DNA of 64,000 bases. It comes from Paenibacillus vini. Lineage in GTDB: Bacteria > Bacillota > Bacilli > Paenibacillales > Paenibacillaceae. The stretch lies in contig NZ_BOSL01000002.1 of NCBI RefSeq assembly GCF_018403325.1, forward strand, positions 248,001 through 312,000, given 5' to 3'. The notes below the pieces were generated by a model that worked only from the letters and a program-made list of their open reading frames with translations, ran no database searches and had not been told where the DNA came from. Shown here piece by piece: positions 9,901-17,410 of this stretch (positions are counted from its first letter, which is position 1; each line of letters starts with the position of its first letter). Both the position numbers and the translations under genes were made by a program.

Positions 9901-10086
9901 GACGTATCCGAATACTGCCCCTCCGGCAAACAAGGCCCCGGCAAAACCGAGTAAAACGAGCCATCCCAGCGTAGTCCAGACCCAGCGGCCGCGTCTACGT
10001 TTGCGTACGGGCTTCTTGTTTCTGGATTCGCTTCGCGACTTTCTTTGCCCTCCCTTGCCGGAGTTGTTATCGTTTTCATGAACCAT
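6988..10086 (-). CDS. Class A penicillin-binding protein (1A family) with C-terminal fibronectin type III domains
   Basis: Bifunctional cell-wall synthase (1032 residues) that polymerises lipid II and cross-links peptides outside the membrane. A basic cytoplasmic tail (1-34) precedes one membrane anchor (about 35-60). The GT51 transglycosylase domain shows AIEDNHFEEHKG with the catalytic Glu, and GGSTLTQQLARR. The transpeptidase domain shows SxxK as PGSTMKP, SRN in NESRNIP, and KTGTT. A Pro/Asp-rich linker leads to two fibronectin type III modules (about 845-935 and 950-1032), an extension beyond the usual PBP1 core. I chose ATG at 10086 because GGAGG stands just upstream on the minus strand; further upstream the frame reads through the promoter region. 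It is monocistronic between two terminator or promoter regions. Confidence 0.93.
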   Translation of the reverse strand: MVHENDNNSGKGGQRKSRSESRNKKPVRKRRRGRWVWTTLGWLVLLGFAGALFAGGAVFGYVSSIVIDEPVRSRTDIEQKIDHNEITGFAYFRDGQPIGQLRSEEDRRLVSFDEIPSSVIDAVIAIEDNHFEEHKGVDLKGTMRAVKQKLLKEDIQTGGSTLTQQLARRVFLNLDRTDNRKVKEILLALRLERFLSKNEILTAYLNKVPFGNGSNGYQVYGIKAAAKGIFNIVNLDDLNTAQAAYLAGLPQLPSSYSAYNGKGEFNQEAFDRALKRQRLVLQRMLEENKITKAQYDDALAFDIKGSLAPQTKKAYETFPYLMLETERQSAITIAMLNNPDMTKEEVAKNSQILEEARQELLTGGYRVYTTIDKKVYNSMHKVSENEKNFSKYSETKGLEQVAGMMIDNHTGAILGMIEGRDFYTEQMNYATQMIRQPGSTMKPIAAYLPAMEVGLIQPASIIDDSPMILRDYQKGYHIPVNSSGGYKGLVTARTALNESRNIPALKLFNETVGIEKAWDFSKKLGITTLDEQDYGAQTGVLGGLKYGVTVEELTNAYTAIANGGEFNDAYMIAKITDSKGKIVYKHEVEPKRVFSKQTAYLMTDMLRTVIKDGTGKSIKSDFKKYGEIPIVGKTGTTQNYADVWFMGYSPDVTLGVWIGYKEPVNTLSEPGKSRARSIWALVMNEVTENEPELFVTPEFVKPDGIVSATVSGFSGKLPTELTKQAGKMVTDIFNAKYVPKEPDDVLVRMKYITYEGVNYIPQEATPADMLLEKVVMKREKPIKELIDELENAFAKMKGGHKPLSYYMPKDAGEDAPTKPDPRVDDGAAPAAPANVKLTSSGGNSKVTFSKNAEKDVVGYRLYRSEDGGSFKYTGHAALTGGSTEISDSGAGGFTHSYYVTAVDVAGKESEPSAIVSSDSWIPDLPGTEGDPSGMEGEPGQEGLMLPPTAPAQVVVQGNGGDISIQWAASASIEQISSYNIYYSNTSDGQFALLGSTSGTSFSFKSDTTGWVQVTAVNALGESTPSSSVQFGK

Positions 10087-10110
10087 GGAATTCCTCCTTT
10101 TAACAGCAAC

Positions 10111-10119
10111 ATTATAGCA
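10111..10119 (-). promoter_or_regulatory. Extended -10 promoter for the penicillin-binding protein gene
   Basis: On the minus strand TGCTATAAT (an extended -10 of the TGnTATAAT form) lies about 25 bases before the start codon of the penicillin-binding protein. The -35 (CGGTCA, 17 bases upstream) is weak. The short leader leaves room for little more than the ribosome site. Confidence 0.5.
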
Positions 10120-10192
10120 TAAAAAAGGGCGTTTGACCGCTTTTTCCACCCATTCGGACACGATCCGACCGATATTCGGGAGAAGCCGAGGT

Positions 10193-10222
10193 TTGACTTG
10201 ACGAAAGTTTCTGTGATATAAA
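10193..10222 (+). promoter_or_regulatory. Sigma-A-type promoter of the tyrS T-box transcript
   Basis: TTGACT at 10193-10198 and TATAAA at 10217-10222 are 18 bases apart and lie just before the conserved T-box leader, as expected for its promoter. Confidence 0.6.
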
Positions 10223-10249
10223 ATAGCTAATTGCATATCGTCAAAGGCT

Positions 10250-10525
10250 TGGAAAGACTTAGTAGAAGGCGGAATCCCGCCGCTCAGAGAATCGGTGGTC
10301 GCTGCGAACCGAATGGGCGGATCCCTTTTGAATTACCGTCTGGAGCCGTCCGGGGGAACGCAGAATTGTCAGTAGTCCGGTACCGGGAAGACCCGTTATT
10401 GAAATGAGGTGAAAACCGTCTGTTTGCCTTTGCTCGGCTCATGGGCATTGTTTAAGCAGCGGTTTTAATTAGGGTGGTAACGCGAGCAGCTCCTTCTCGT
10501 CCCTTGGGATGAGAAGGAGCTTTTT
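10250..10525 (+). promoter_or_regulatory. T-box riboswitch (tRNA-Tyr sensing) upstream of tyrS
   Basis: The leader has the parts of a T-box. There is an AGTAGAAGG-like 5' element near 10260, an AGAGAATCGG distal-loop element, and a candidate specifier TAC at 10334-10336 within GAATTACC, followed by CTGGAGC. The conserved AGGGTGGTAACGCG is at 10471-10484. A terminator follows (AGCTCCTTCTC at 10488-10498 paired with 10511-10521, then five T). UAC is a tyrosine codon, and the T of TGGT can pair with the A discriminator base of tRNA-Tyr. Uncharged tRNA-Tyr should stabilise the antiterminator and raise tyrS expression (established mechanism). The specifier position is read by eye. The rest of the 10087-10569 gap holds only promoters and ribosome sites. 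Confidence 0.9.
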
Positions 10526-10569
10526 GTCGTTTTCGGCAGATATAAATTAATTGTGGAGGATGATTGAAG

Positions 10570-11823
10570 ATGAAATGGGATGAATTGACACTGGCTCAGC
10601 AGGAAGAAGTAGAACGCCAACTGCAGGTGATTTCCCGCGGAGTTGTAGAAATTGTGCCGGAGGACGAATTAAGACAGAAAATCATGAAATCGGTGGTTAC
10701 CGGAACACCGCTGAATGTGAAGCTCGGCCTTGATCCTTCAGCGCCGGACATTCATGTGGGTCACACTGTAGTTTTGCAAAAGCTGCGTCAGTTCCAGCAA
10801 TTTGGACATCAGATTCAGCTCATTATCGGGGATTTCACAGGGAAGATCGGCGATCCGACGGGGAAATCGGAAACCCGCAAGCAGCTGTCCGAGGAGGATG
10901 TGCAGCGGAATGCCGAGACATACCGCCAGCAAATTTTTAAAATTCTGGATCCGGAAAAAACGAAGGTATTCTTTAACTCGGAATGGCTCGCGCCGATGAC
11001 GTTTGAAGAAGTGGTCAAGCTGGCGGCAAAAGTTACCGTAGCCCGGATGCTGGAAAGAGACGACTTCACCAAGCGTTATCAGAACGGCCAGCCGATCAGT
11101 ATTCATGAATTTTTCTACCCGCTCATGCAGGGGATGGATTCGGTTGCGCTGCATACCGATATCGAGCTTGGAGGTACGGACCAGAAATTCAATCTGCTGA
11201 TGGGCAGAACGCTGCAGAAAGAATATGGCCTGGAGCCACAGATTGCTATTATGACACCATTGATTGAAGGTCTTGACGGTGTGCAGAAGATGAGTAAAAG
11301 CCTTGGGAACTACATCGGTATCGACGAGGAACCGAACGAAATTTACGGGAAATCGATGTCCGTGCCGGACGATCTCATGCTGAAATACTTCGAGCTGGCC
11401 ACTGACCTGAGTAATGAGGAGTTGGCCGTGCTTAGCGAAGGCGTCAAGCTAGGGGCTGTCCATCCGCGCGATGCCAAAATGCAGCTGGCTTACACTTTTG
11501 TACGCATGTACCATGGCGTCGACGCAGCCGATGCGGCACAGGAGCACTTTATTACCGTCTTCCAACAGCGGGCGCTTCCGGAAGATATCCAAGAGATTAC
11601 GGTGGCTGCAGGAGAACTGAATGACGGTAAAATCGGCCTGATCAAGCTATTGTCGCTGCTCGGATTTGCGGCTTCCAATAGTGAAGCCCGGCGCAGTATC
11701 CAGCAGGGTGCGGTCAAGGTGAACGAAGAGAAGCTTACGGATCCGAATGCCGAAATCACTATTGCGGATGGAGATGTCATCCAGGTAGGTAAACGTAAAT
11801 TTGCGAAGCTGCTGGTGAAATAA
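10570..11823 (+). CDS. tyrS: Tyrosyl-tRNA synthetase
   Basis: Charges tRNA-Tyr with tyrosine in the cytoplasm. The 417-residue protein has the class I signatures: the HIGH-like HVGH within SAPDIHVGHTV and KMSKS in GVQKMSKSLGN. The catalytic Rossmann domain occupies about 1-320 and a C-terminal S4-like RNA-binding domain about 350-417 (SNSEARRSIQQGAVKVNEE). ATG 10570 is favoured because GGAGGA at 10555-10560 is nine bases away; an in-frame TTG at 10564 is possible but poorly spaced. Expression is controlled by the T-box upstream. It converges with rpsD, an arrangement I recall from Bacillus. Confidence 0.98.
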   Translation: MKWDELTLAQQEEVERQLQVISRGVVEIVPEDELRQKIMKSVVTGTPLNVKLGLDPSAPDIHVGHTVVLQKLRQFQQFGHQIQLIIGDFTGKIGDPTGKSETRKQLSEEDVQRNAETYRQQIFKILDPEKTKVFFNSEWLAPMTFEEVVKLAAKVTVARMLERDDFTKRYQNGQPISIHEFFYPLMQGMDSVALHTDIELGGTDQKFNLLMGRTLQKEYGLEPQIAIMTPLIEGLDGVQKMSKSLGNYIGIDEEPNEIYGKSMSVPDDLMLKYFELATDLSNEELAVLSEGVKLGAVHPRDAKMQLAYTFVRMYHGVDAADAAQEHFITVFQQRALPEDIQEITVAAGELNDGKIGLIKLLSLLGFAASNSEARRSIQQGAVKVNEEKLTDPNAEITIADGDVIQVGKRKFAKLLVK

Positions 11824-11830
11824 GAGAAAA

Positions 11831-11853
11831 GGGGCCCTGCGGCCCCTTTTTTT
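11831..11853 (+). terminator. Terminator of tyrS
   Basis: GGGGCC and GGCCCC form a short GC-rich hairpin directly followed by seven T, seven bases after the tyrS stop. Confidence 0.9.
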
Positions 11854-11963
11854 ATATTGTTTTTGAAAATAGAGCCGAACGAGCATTAATTATAGACGCT
11901 TCGGTGCCATATAATCAGAACAGAATGGTATAGACTCCGGCTCCACGTTTTAATAGAGACTAA

Positions 11964-11999
11964 AAAACCGGCCAAACCCCAAAGGGGTTGGCCGGTTTT
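11964..11999. terminator. Terminator of rpsD (can act in both directions)
   Basis: AAAACCGGCCAAACCCC and GGGGTTGGCCGGTTTT form an inverted repeat immediately downstream of rpsD, with T runs on both strands. The 110 bases between this and the tyrS terminator show no gene. Confidence 0.88.
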
Positions 12000-12007
12000 G
12001 GAAATTC

Positions 12008-12607
12008 TTAACGGTTGTAGAATTCGACGATTTGTTTTTCGTCGATATCTTGGGACAGCTCGGAACGTTCAGGCAGACGGATGAACTTGCCTTCTACTGC
12101 ACTGTCGTTGAATTCCAGGTAAGCTGGAAGATGCGAGCGGTTTTCCAAAGCTTCTTTAACAGAAGAAAGGCTGCGGCTTCTTTCACGAAGACCGATTACG
12201 TCGCCAAGGCTTACACGGTAAGAAGCGATATCCACTTTCTTGCCGTTCACGGTGATATGACCGTGGGAAACCAATTGACGAGCGCCAGCACGGGAATTTG
12301 CAAAACCAAGACGGTATACCAGGTTGTCCAGGCGGCTTTCAAGCAGCGCCATGAAGGTTTCACCGGCGATACCAGGCATTTTTTGCGCTTTAGCGAACAA
12401 AGTGCGGAATTGCTTCTCACCCAAACCGTACATGTGGCGCAATTTTTGTTTTTCCAAAAGCTGCATGCCGTAGTTGGAAATTTTTCTCCGTTGGTTAGCA
12501 CCATGTTGTCCCGGAGGGAAAGGGCGCTTCAAATCTTTGCCAGTGCCGCTCAGGGAAATGCCGAGACGACGGCTGAGTTTAAATTTAGGACCAGTGTAAC
12601 GTGCCAT
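12008..12607 (-). CDS. rpsD: 30S ribosomal protein S4
   Basis: Primary 16S rRNA-binding protein of the small subunit, 199 residues, with the usual start [16 protein letters not shown], the PPGQHG motif, and the S4 RNA-binding domain (about 92-155, [18 protein letters not shown]). The length is that of the Bacillus protein. AAGGAG precedes the start codon. The gene stands alone with its own strong promoter and a roughly 200-base leader. In Bacillus subtilis S4 represses its own translation by binding such a leader (established for that species). Confidence 0.99.
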   Translation of the reverse strand: MARYTGPKFKLSRRLGISLSGTGKDLKRPFPPGQHGANQRRKISNYGMQLLEKQKLRHMYGLGEKQFRTLFAKAQKMPGIAGETFMALLESRLDNLVYRLGFANSRAGARQLVSHGHITVNGKKVDIASYRVSLGDVIGLRERSRSLSSVKEALENRSHLPAYLEFNDSAVEGKFIRLPERSELSQDIDEKQIVEFYNR

Positions 12608-12806
12608 TGTATAGGTAGACTCCTTTTAAATTGAAATTTTCGGTGTAGGGTTCTACTTGCGCGGGTTTTGTTTGGGCGGGCGGAGGATAGTTTAATCCGC
12701 TCTCTGGCAGGAGAGTTCAGCCGCTGTCCTGTCAGCAACAAAAACCGAGAGGGTGCTTCGCATGCGTTACGCCCTAATCAAGATCCTATCCAGATCTTTA
12801 TCAACA
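12608..12806 (-). promoter_or_regulatory. rpsD mRNA leader, candidate S4 autoregulatory element
   Basis: About 200 untranslated bases separate the promoter from rpsD. The segment contains several GC-rich inverted segments (for example CTCTCCTGCCAGAGAG on the minus strand near 12700), so it can fold. In Bacillus a pseudoknotted leader binds S4 and blocks translation. I infer the same role from position and length only; I could not derive the pseudoknot by eye. Confidence 0.45.
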
Positions 12807-12812
12807 ATAAAT

Positions 12813-12840
12813 ATTATATGAAATTGGGCGGTAAAGTCAA
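12813..12840 (-). promoter_or_regulatory. Strong sigma-A promoter of rpsD
   Basis: On the minus strand TTGACT and TATAAT (a perfect -10) are 16 bases apart. The position gives a leader of about 200 bases before rpsD. Confidence 0.8.
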
Positions 12841-13073
12841 GCGGGGGATTTTGTTTTAAAAGGAAGAATCGTGTCGATAGGGCTTACGTCCTAAAATAAT
12901 TGGGTAAAATGAAGGAATTTTAATGCAAAACCATCTGGATGATAGTAAAATAACATATAAACAAGGAACGGATCAAAGCTTACTGTAATAAAGGCGCAAC
13001 TCAAGGCAGAGTCAAACGGCTTCGTTTACATTATGTCGCTGCGGGCTGGACGCAGTGAAAAAGGAGCTTTTTC
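12841..13073 (+). other. Non-coding upstream region of the diguanylate cyclase gene
   Basis: No convincing gene is seen here. It presumably holds the promoter of the downstream cyclase gene, but I find no near-consensus sigma-A site. An AAGGAG ribosome site lies at its end. Confidence 0.5.
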
Positions 13074-15077
13074 ATGACAAAACAATCAAGAGATGACCCG
13101 ACGCAGTCGTTTAAGCCGAATATAAGCAGTACAAGCATTTCTTTGCCGCATTTGACTGAAGGAGAAGAGCAGGAGGACCAGATAAATTGGCTGGGGTTGC
13201 TCGATATAACATCCTATGACTTTCCTTATATAGCTTCCCTGCTTCAGACCGCATACGCCGACTGGCTTGTGGAAATGACGGATGTTCCAGCTCCTTGCCC
13301 CGTAGAATGGTTTGCTACGGACTTTAAAGGTGAACTCCTGAAACCGGGGACAACCTATCCAGAGAATGAGCGGGCTCTCGATATCGCTACCGAGGTAGCC
13401 CAGGCCTGTCTGATTCGCCGGGATGTTGCCACCTCTACCTCAGGAACAGGGCATTGTATCGCAGTTCCGATTGTGACACGGCATACGAAGGAAGTATTTG
13501 CGGTGCTGGGTTGTCAAATCGCAAACATGGATGAGGCCGGAATCAGTTTTGCGCAAGGATGGGTAAAGATGGCTGCCGGATATTTCCGGACATGCTTCTA
13601 CAAGAGATTTGAGTCTCTGTTCGTCTTGGACTTGCTTCAAGTCCAGAAGCAGGCCAAGCGGGAGGAATACAGAAGGTCCATCCTGTTCCAGGTTGTTCAA
13701 AAATTGCATGACCAAATAGATGTTGATTCGGTGCTTACCGAGGTGTTCGAACGGATTGCAGGCATGTATCCCGGAGCGAAGGTCGAGCTGCTCATGTCGC
13801 AGGATCATCTTAGCCGCGATCCCCGGGTCAAATCGCTCCAGCTTCAAGGAGAGCGGGATCACATGTGCGTCCGGGCGTTTATGGAAGGCCGGATGCTGCG
13901 GACGGAGAAGCGGGGTAAGGATGACAATACTTACTTGGAAATCGCGGCTCCGCTAGTAGGCAAGCAGGGAGTTTACGGAGTGTTTCATTTGGTGATGCCC
14001 CGCGAGGAAGTCGAAGAGGTGGATCTGCAGCTGATCGGAATGCTGGCGGACACGGCGGGCTCGGCTTTTGAGAACGCGAAATTGTACGAGCAGTCCAATC
14101 TGCTGGTCAGTGAACTTCGGCTCATTAACGAGCTGACCAAACGGCTTAACCAGAGCCTCAGACTCAAAGAGGTGTTCAAGTTCGCTACAGAGGAATTGTT
14201 GTCCATCTTTCGGGCGGAGTATTGCTGTATTTCTCAAATCGACAAAGACAGCGATTTCTTTGAAATTATGGCTTGCAACATTCCGTCGCTCTCCAAAGAG
14301 AATTTTCCGAAAGACTATGGTTTTAGCGGACTTGTCTTCTCTACCAGGGAACCTATCATTCTGTCCGACTATAAGGCTTACGGCAACATAACGTCCAGAC
14401 TGATGGATGAAACAGGTGCCCGTTCACTGATCGCTGCTCCCCTGGTCGTTCGGGGCGAAGTCATTGGCGCGATTATGCTGGCGCACCGTGAGGATCGGTT
14501 CTTTTCGTACGAGAATTATAGATTGCTGCAGGTGTTATCCTCGCATATCGGGCTGGCGATCGCCAACGCTTCGCTGCATGCCGAAGTACAGCGGATGGCC
14601 AATCACGATATGTTGACCGAGCTGTATGCGCGGCGGTATTTGGATGACCGGATTCAAGAACTGATGAAGCGGGATGAAGGCGGCTCATTGATCATCGTAG
14701 ACATCGATTTGTTCAAACAAGTCAATGATACTTACGGCCATCAGGCCGGGGACAAAATATTGAAGCAGGTGTGCTCCATCATCAAAAGCACGGTTCGCAA
14801 AACGGATATTGCGGCCCGCTGGGGCGGGGAGGAGCTGGCAATCTACCTGCCTGGAGCGGACGTGCACAGCGGCTACCAGATCGCCGAGACGATCCGTCTC
14901 CGGGTGGCGATGGAAACGGAGCCTCAGGTTACGGTGTCTTGCGGAATTGCGGAATGGAACCATGACAGCGAGAAAATCAGCGTCGAATCCCTTTTCTATC
15001 TGGCGGATATGGCTTTATACGAAGCGAAGAAAAACGGCAGGAACCGGACTGTAATCGGATTTCCTCCTAATGAATGA
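13074..15077 (+). CDS. Diguanylate cyclase with GAF sensor domains (GAF-GAF-GGDEF)
   Basis: Predicted soluble cyclic-di-GMP synthase of 667 residues. An N-terminal region of about 170 residues is GAF-like but divergent. A middle GAF-like segment spans about 195-340 and a clear GAF about 350-500 (RSLIAAPLVVRGEVIGAIML). The C-terminal GGDEF domain (about 510-660) has the active-site signature GGEEL, the preceding DIDLFKQVNDTYGH metal/nucleotide segment, and an RxxD inhibitory site (RKTD) five residues before the signature. It should therefore be active and feedback-inhibited (family knowledge). No membrane segment is seen, so the signal is probably cytoplasmic. AAAAAGGAG precedes ATG 13074. A terminator follows, so the downstream lipoprotein gene need not be co-transcribed. 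Confidence 0.93.
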   Translation: MTKQSRDDPTQSFKPNISSTSISLPHLTEGEEQEDQINWLGLLDITSYDFPYIASLLQTAYADWLVEMTDVPAPCPVEWFATDFKGELLKPGTTYPENERALDIATEVAQACLIRRDVATSTSGTGHCIAVPIVTRHTKEVFAVLGCQIANMDEAGISFAQGWVKMAAGYFRTCFYKRFESLFVLDLLQVQKQAKREEYRRSILFQVVQKLHDQIDVDSVLTEVFERIAGMYPGAKVELLMSQDHLSRDPRVKSLQLQGERDHMCVRAFMEGRMLRTEKRGKDDNTYLEIAAPLVGKQGVYGVFHLVMPREEVEEVDLQLIGMLADTAGSAFENAKLYEQSNLLVSELRLINELTKRLNQSLRLKEVFKFATEELLSIFRAEYCCISQIDKDSDFFEIMACNIPSLSKENFPKDYGFSGLVFSTREPIILSDYKAYGNITSRLMDETGARSLIAAPLVVRGEVIGAIMLAHREDRFFSYENYRLLQVLSSHIGLAIANASLHAEVQRMANHDMLTELYARRYLDDRIQELMKRDEGGSLIIVDIDLFKQVNDTYGHQAGDKILKQVCSIIKSTVRKTDIAARWGGEELAIYLPGADVHSGYQIAETIRLRVAMETEPQVTVSCGIAEWNHDSEKISVESLFYLADMALYEAKKNGRNRTVIGFPPNE

Positions 15078-15101
15078 CTTATCTGAAATGTTTGATGATT
15101 C

Positions 15102-15127
15102 AGAACGTCCCTCGGGACGTTCTTTTT
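15102..15127 (+). terminator. Terminator after diguanylate cyclase gene
   Basis: AGAACGTCCC and GGGACGTTCT form a perfect hairpin with a two-base loop, followed by five T. Confidence 0.88.
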
Positions 15128-15231
15128 ATTTTGATATGCGAATAGATTCCTCTTGTCGGGTTAGGCTACAGCTAACATACCTTTTCCGGTTGCAGAGTCT
15201 GCTTCTCGGAGATAGAGAGGCGCTAATCACG

Positions 15232-16074
15232 ATGCAAAGGACATATTTCAAGATGGGCTTGGTGTGGTGCGTGGTTCTGACATTGTCGGCTTGTGGCCTC
15301 AAAGACGCGAAAACGCCCGAAGAATGGTTCAAATTCTCCTGGGCGGGGTTGGCAGGATGCGATTCGCTGACATTTCGCGGCAGTGCGGCGATTTTTCGCG
15401 GAGGGAATTCCAAGATGGAGGATGCCGTGAATTTTACGGGGAAGCTAAAAGATCATCACCAACTGGCGATTCAAACCACCTTGCCGTCTTCCACGGGCAA
15501 TAACGGTGAAACCGACGGGGTACAAGCGGCCGGAACCCATCTTAATACGGCATATAAGGCAGAGCTGCAATGGAACGATGGAAGCTGGAATCTGAAATCC
15601 AATAAAACGGATGTCAATAATCTCGGCATTGCGCGGTTGAACCCGCTGGATCAATTAGAAGAAATCCGAGCCCAAAAGAAAACGATCAATGTGGAAAGCG
15701 GGGCTGCAAGAGGAACGAAGGTGCTGCGAATCGAGCTCGATCCGAAGGAATCCGCACAGAGGCTACAGGCCAAATTGGCGGACGAAATGGAGGCGGTCAA
15801 AGCGGGCTGGGAAGAACAGCTTCTTAAAGTTAAGGCTGAACGTCGTCCGAAAGTGAAACTTGAGTTGGAACAAGCATGGTCGGAGGGAAGGGACCAGTTA
15901 ATGACTATGCTGAATCAGGCGGATGCCAGGGTCGTTTATCATTTAACTATAAATCGAAATTCCGGCCTGCCGATCCGGCTTTCTTCCGAAACGGAGCTGA
16001 CCTATATCAACGCATCGGGAAGTCACGAAACGGAGGTATTGCGGACGGACAGTCGGTTTGAACAATTCCGCTGA
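15232..16074 (+). CDS. Predicted lipoprotein of unknown function
   Basis: I do not recognise a named family. The 280-residue product begins with a basic start, a hydrophobic core and the lipobox LSAC (Cys near residue 21), so it should be exported and lipid-anchored. The mature part begins with a Trp/Phe-containing segment and continues with beta-rich stretches such as YKAELQWNDGSWNLKS, a helical segment rich in Lys/Glu around residues 160-210, and a final beta segment (VVYHLTINRN). The overall plan recalls small outer-surface beta-sheet lipoproteins of Bacillota that shield or sense the wall, but this is only a resemblance. ATG 15232 is chosen because the signal peptide begins there and GGAGA lies upstream; the frame is open from 15070. 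It lies between a cyclase and an aminopeptidase, giving no functional hint. Confidence 0.8.
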   Translation: MQRTYFKMGLVWCVVLTLSACGLKDAKTPEEWFKFSWAGLAGCDSLTFRGSAAIFRGGNSKMEDAVNFTGKLKDHHQLAIQTTLPSSTGNNGETDGVQAAGTHLNTAYKAELQWNDGSWNLKSNKTDVNNLGIARLNPLDQLEEIRAQKKTINVESGAARGTKVLRIELDPKESAQRLQAKLADEMEAVKAGWEEQLLKVKAERRPKVKLELEQAWSEGRDQLMTMLNQADARVVYHLTINRNSGLPIRLSSETELTYINASGSHETEVLRTDSRFEQFR

Positions 16075-16086
16075 ACCGGGGATGGG

Positions 16087-16115
16087 CTGACTTCAAAGAA
16101 ACACCGTGTTACAAT
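16087..16115 (+). promoter_or_regulatory. Candidate promoter for the aminopeptidase gene
   Basis: CTGACT at 16087-16092 and an extended TGTTACAAT ending at 16115 have 17-base spacing, about 100 bases before the aminopeptidase start. Confidence 0.5.
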
Positions 16116-16214
16116 AGAAGGGTATAATTAACCAATGTTCAACTTTCTGCGGATTCTTTTTTGAAGCCGCTCCGGGCTCCGAGCCCGTTATTTTTTGAGG
16201 AGGCGAGTGCTGTT

Positions 16215-17330
16215 ATGCGAGATCCAAGAATACAGAAACTGGCGGAAAACCTGGTAGGCTATTCGGTTGATGTCCAGCCTGGAGAAAATGTACTGGTAGA
16301 AATGATCGGCGATGAACGGGATTTGCTTAAAGCCGTGATCGAGGAAATCGGCAAGAAGGGCGGCAATGCCTTTGTTGAGTTGACGGACAAAACCGTTCAG
16401 CGTACCCAATTGATGAATGCCACGGAGGAAGGAATCAAGGCGTGGGCGGAATATGATCTTGTCCGGATGAAAATGATGGATTGCTACATCGGCATCCGTG
16501 CGGGGGCTAACGTCAATGACATGTCCGACGTGCCTGAAGATAAAATGAAGCTGTACAATTCGCTGTATTCCCATCCTGTACATAGCGAGCAGCGGGTAAA
16601 ACGTACGAAATGGGTCGTGCTCCGCTATCCGAATGCAAGCATGGCTCAACTGGCTAACGTCAGCACGGAAGCCTTCGAAGACTTCTACTTCGACGTATGT
16701 AACCTGGACTATGCGAAGATGGATCGCGCCCAGGACGCGCTGGCGGATTTGATGAAACGTACCGACAAAGTTCGGATTACCGGACCGGGAACAGAGCTTT
16801 CTTTTTCGATCAAAGGGATCGGGGCTGAGAAATGCTCGGGACAAAAAAATATTCCGGACGGCGAAGTGTATAGCGCACCTGTGAGAGATTCCGTAAACGG
16901 GACGATCAGCTACAACGCCGCCACGCTGTATAATGGCGTTACTTTTGAAAACATCAAATTCCGGTTTGAGAACGGAAAGATTGTGGAAGCGACCAGCAAC
17001 GACACGAAACGCCTGAATGATATTCTGGATTCCGATGAAGGCGCCAGACATATCGGGGAATTCGCGATCGGCTTCAATCCATACATTCTGCATCCAATGA
17101 AGGATATTCTGTTTGACGAAAAGATCGCCGGCAGCCTTCACTTCACGCCGGGTCAGGCTTATGAGGATACCGACAACGGCAACCGTTCGTCGATCCACTG
17201 GGATCTCGTGCTGATTCAGCGGCCGGAATACGGCGGCGGGGAAATTTACTTCGACGATGTTCTTATTCGTAAGGATGGGATCTTTGTGCTTCCGGAGCTT
17301 GAAGGGCTTAACCCCGAGAATCTGAAATAA
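16215..17330 (+). CDS. Aminopeptidase, peptidase family M29
   Basis: Cytoplasmic metallo-aminopeptidase (371 residues) that removes N-terminal amino acids from peptides. The sequence matches the M29 family (AmpS/PepS/aminopeptidase T): MRDPRIQKLAENLVGYSVD at the N-terminus, GTELSFSIKG in the middle, and the metal-ligand region IPDGEVYSAPVRDSVNG, later followed by HIGEFAIGFNP and SSIHWDLV, which carry the conserved Glu, His and Asp residues. Length is normal for the family. GAGGAGG at 16197-16203 supports ATG 16215. No terminator is seen before the HPr-like gene 80 bases downstream, so read-through is possible. Confidence 0.93.
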   Translation: MRDPRIQKLAENLVGYSVDVQPGENVLVEMIGDERDLLKAVIEEIGKKGGNAFVELTDKTVQRTQLMNATEEGIKAWAEYDLVRMKMMDCYIGIRAGANVNDMSDVPEDKMKLYNSLYSHPVHSEQRVKRTKWVVLRYPNASMAQLANVSTEAFEDFYFDVCNLDYAKMDRAQDALADLMKRTDKVRITGPGTELSFSIKGIGAEKCSGQKNIPDGEVYSAPVRDSVNGTISYNAATLYNGVTFENIKFRFENGKIVEATSNDTKRLNDILDSDEGARHIGEFAIGFNPYILHPMKDILFDEKIAGSLHFTPGQAYEDTDNGNRSSIHWDLVLIQRPEYGGGEIYFDDVLIRKDGIFVLPELEGLNPENLK

Positions 17331-17410
17331 GAGAAAATCCCTTGCCTGGAAAGCGGATTCAATGTATCATAAGATTATGTTATTTCAAAGTTAGACACGG
17401 AGGGATTGCT

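Noticed and set aside
16188-17198. 336-codon frame opposite the M29 aminopeptidase
   Set aside because: Antisense shadow of a well-supported gene, with no family features.
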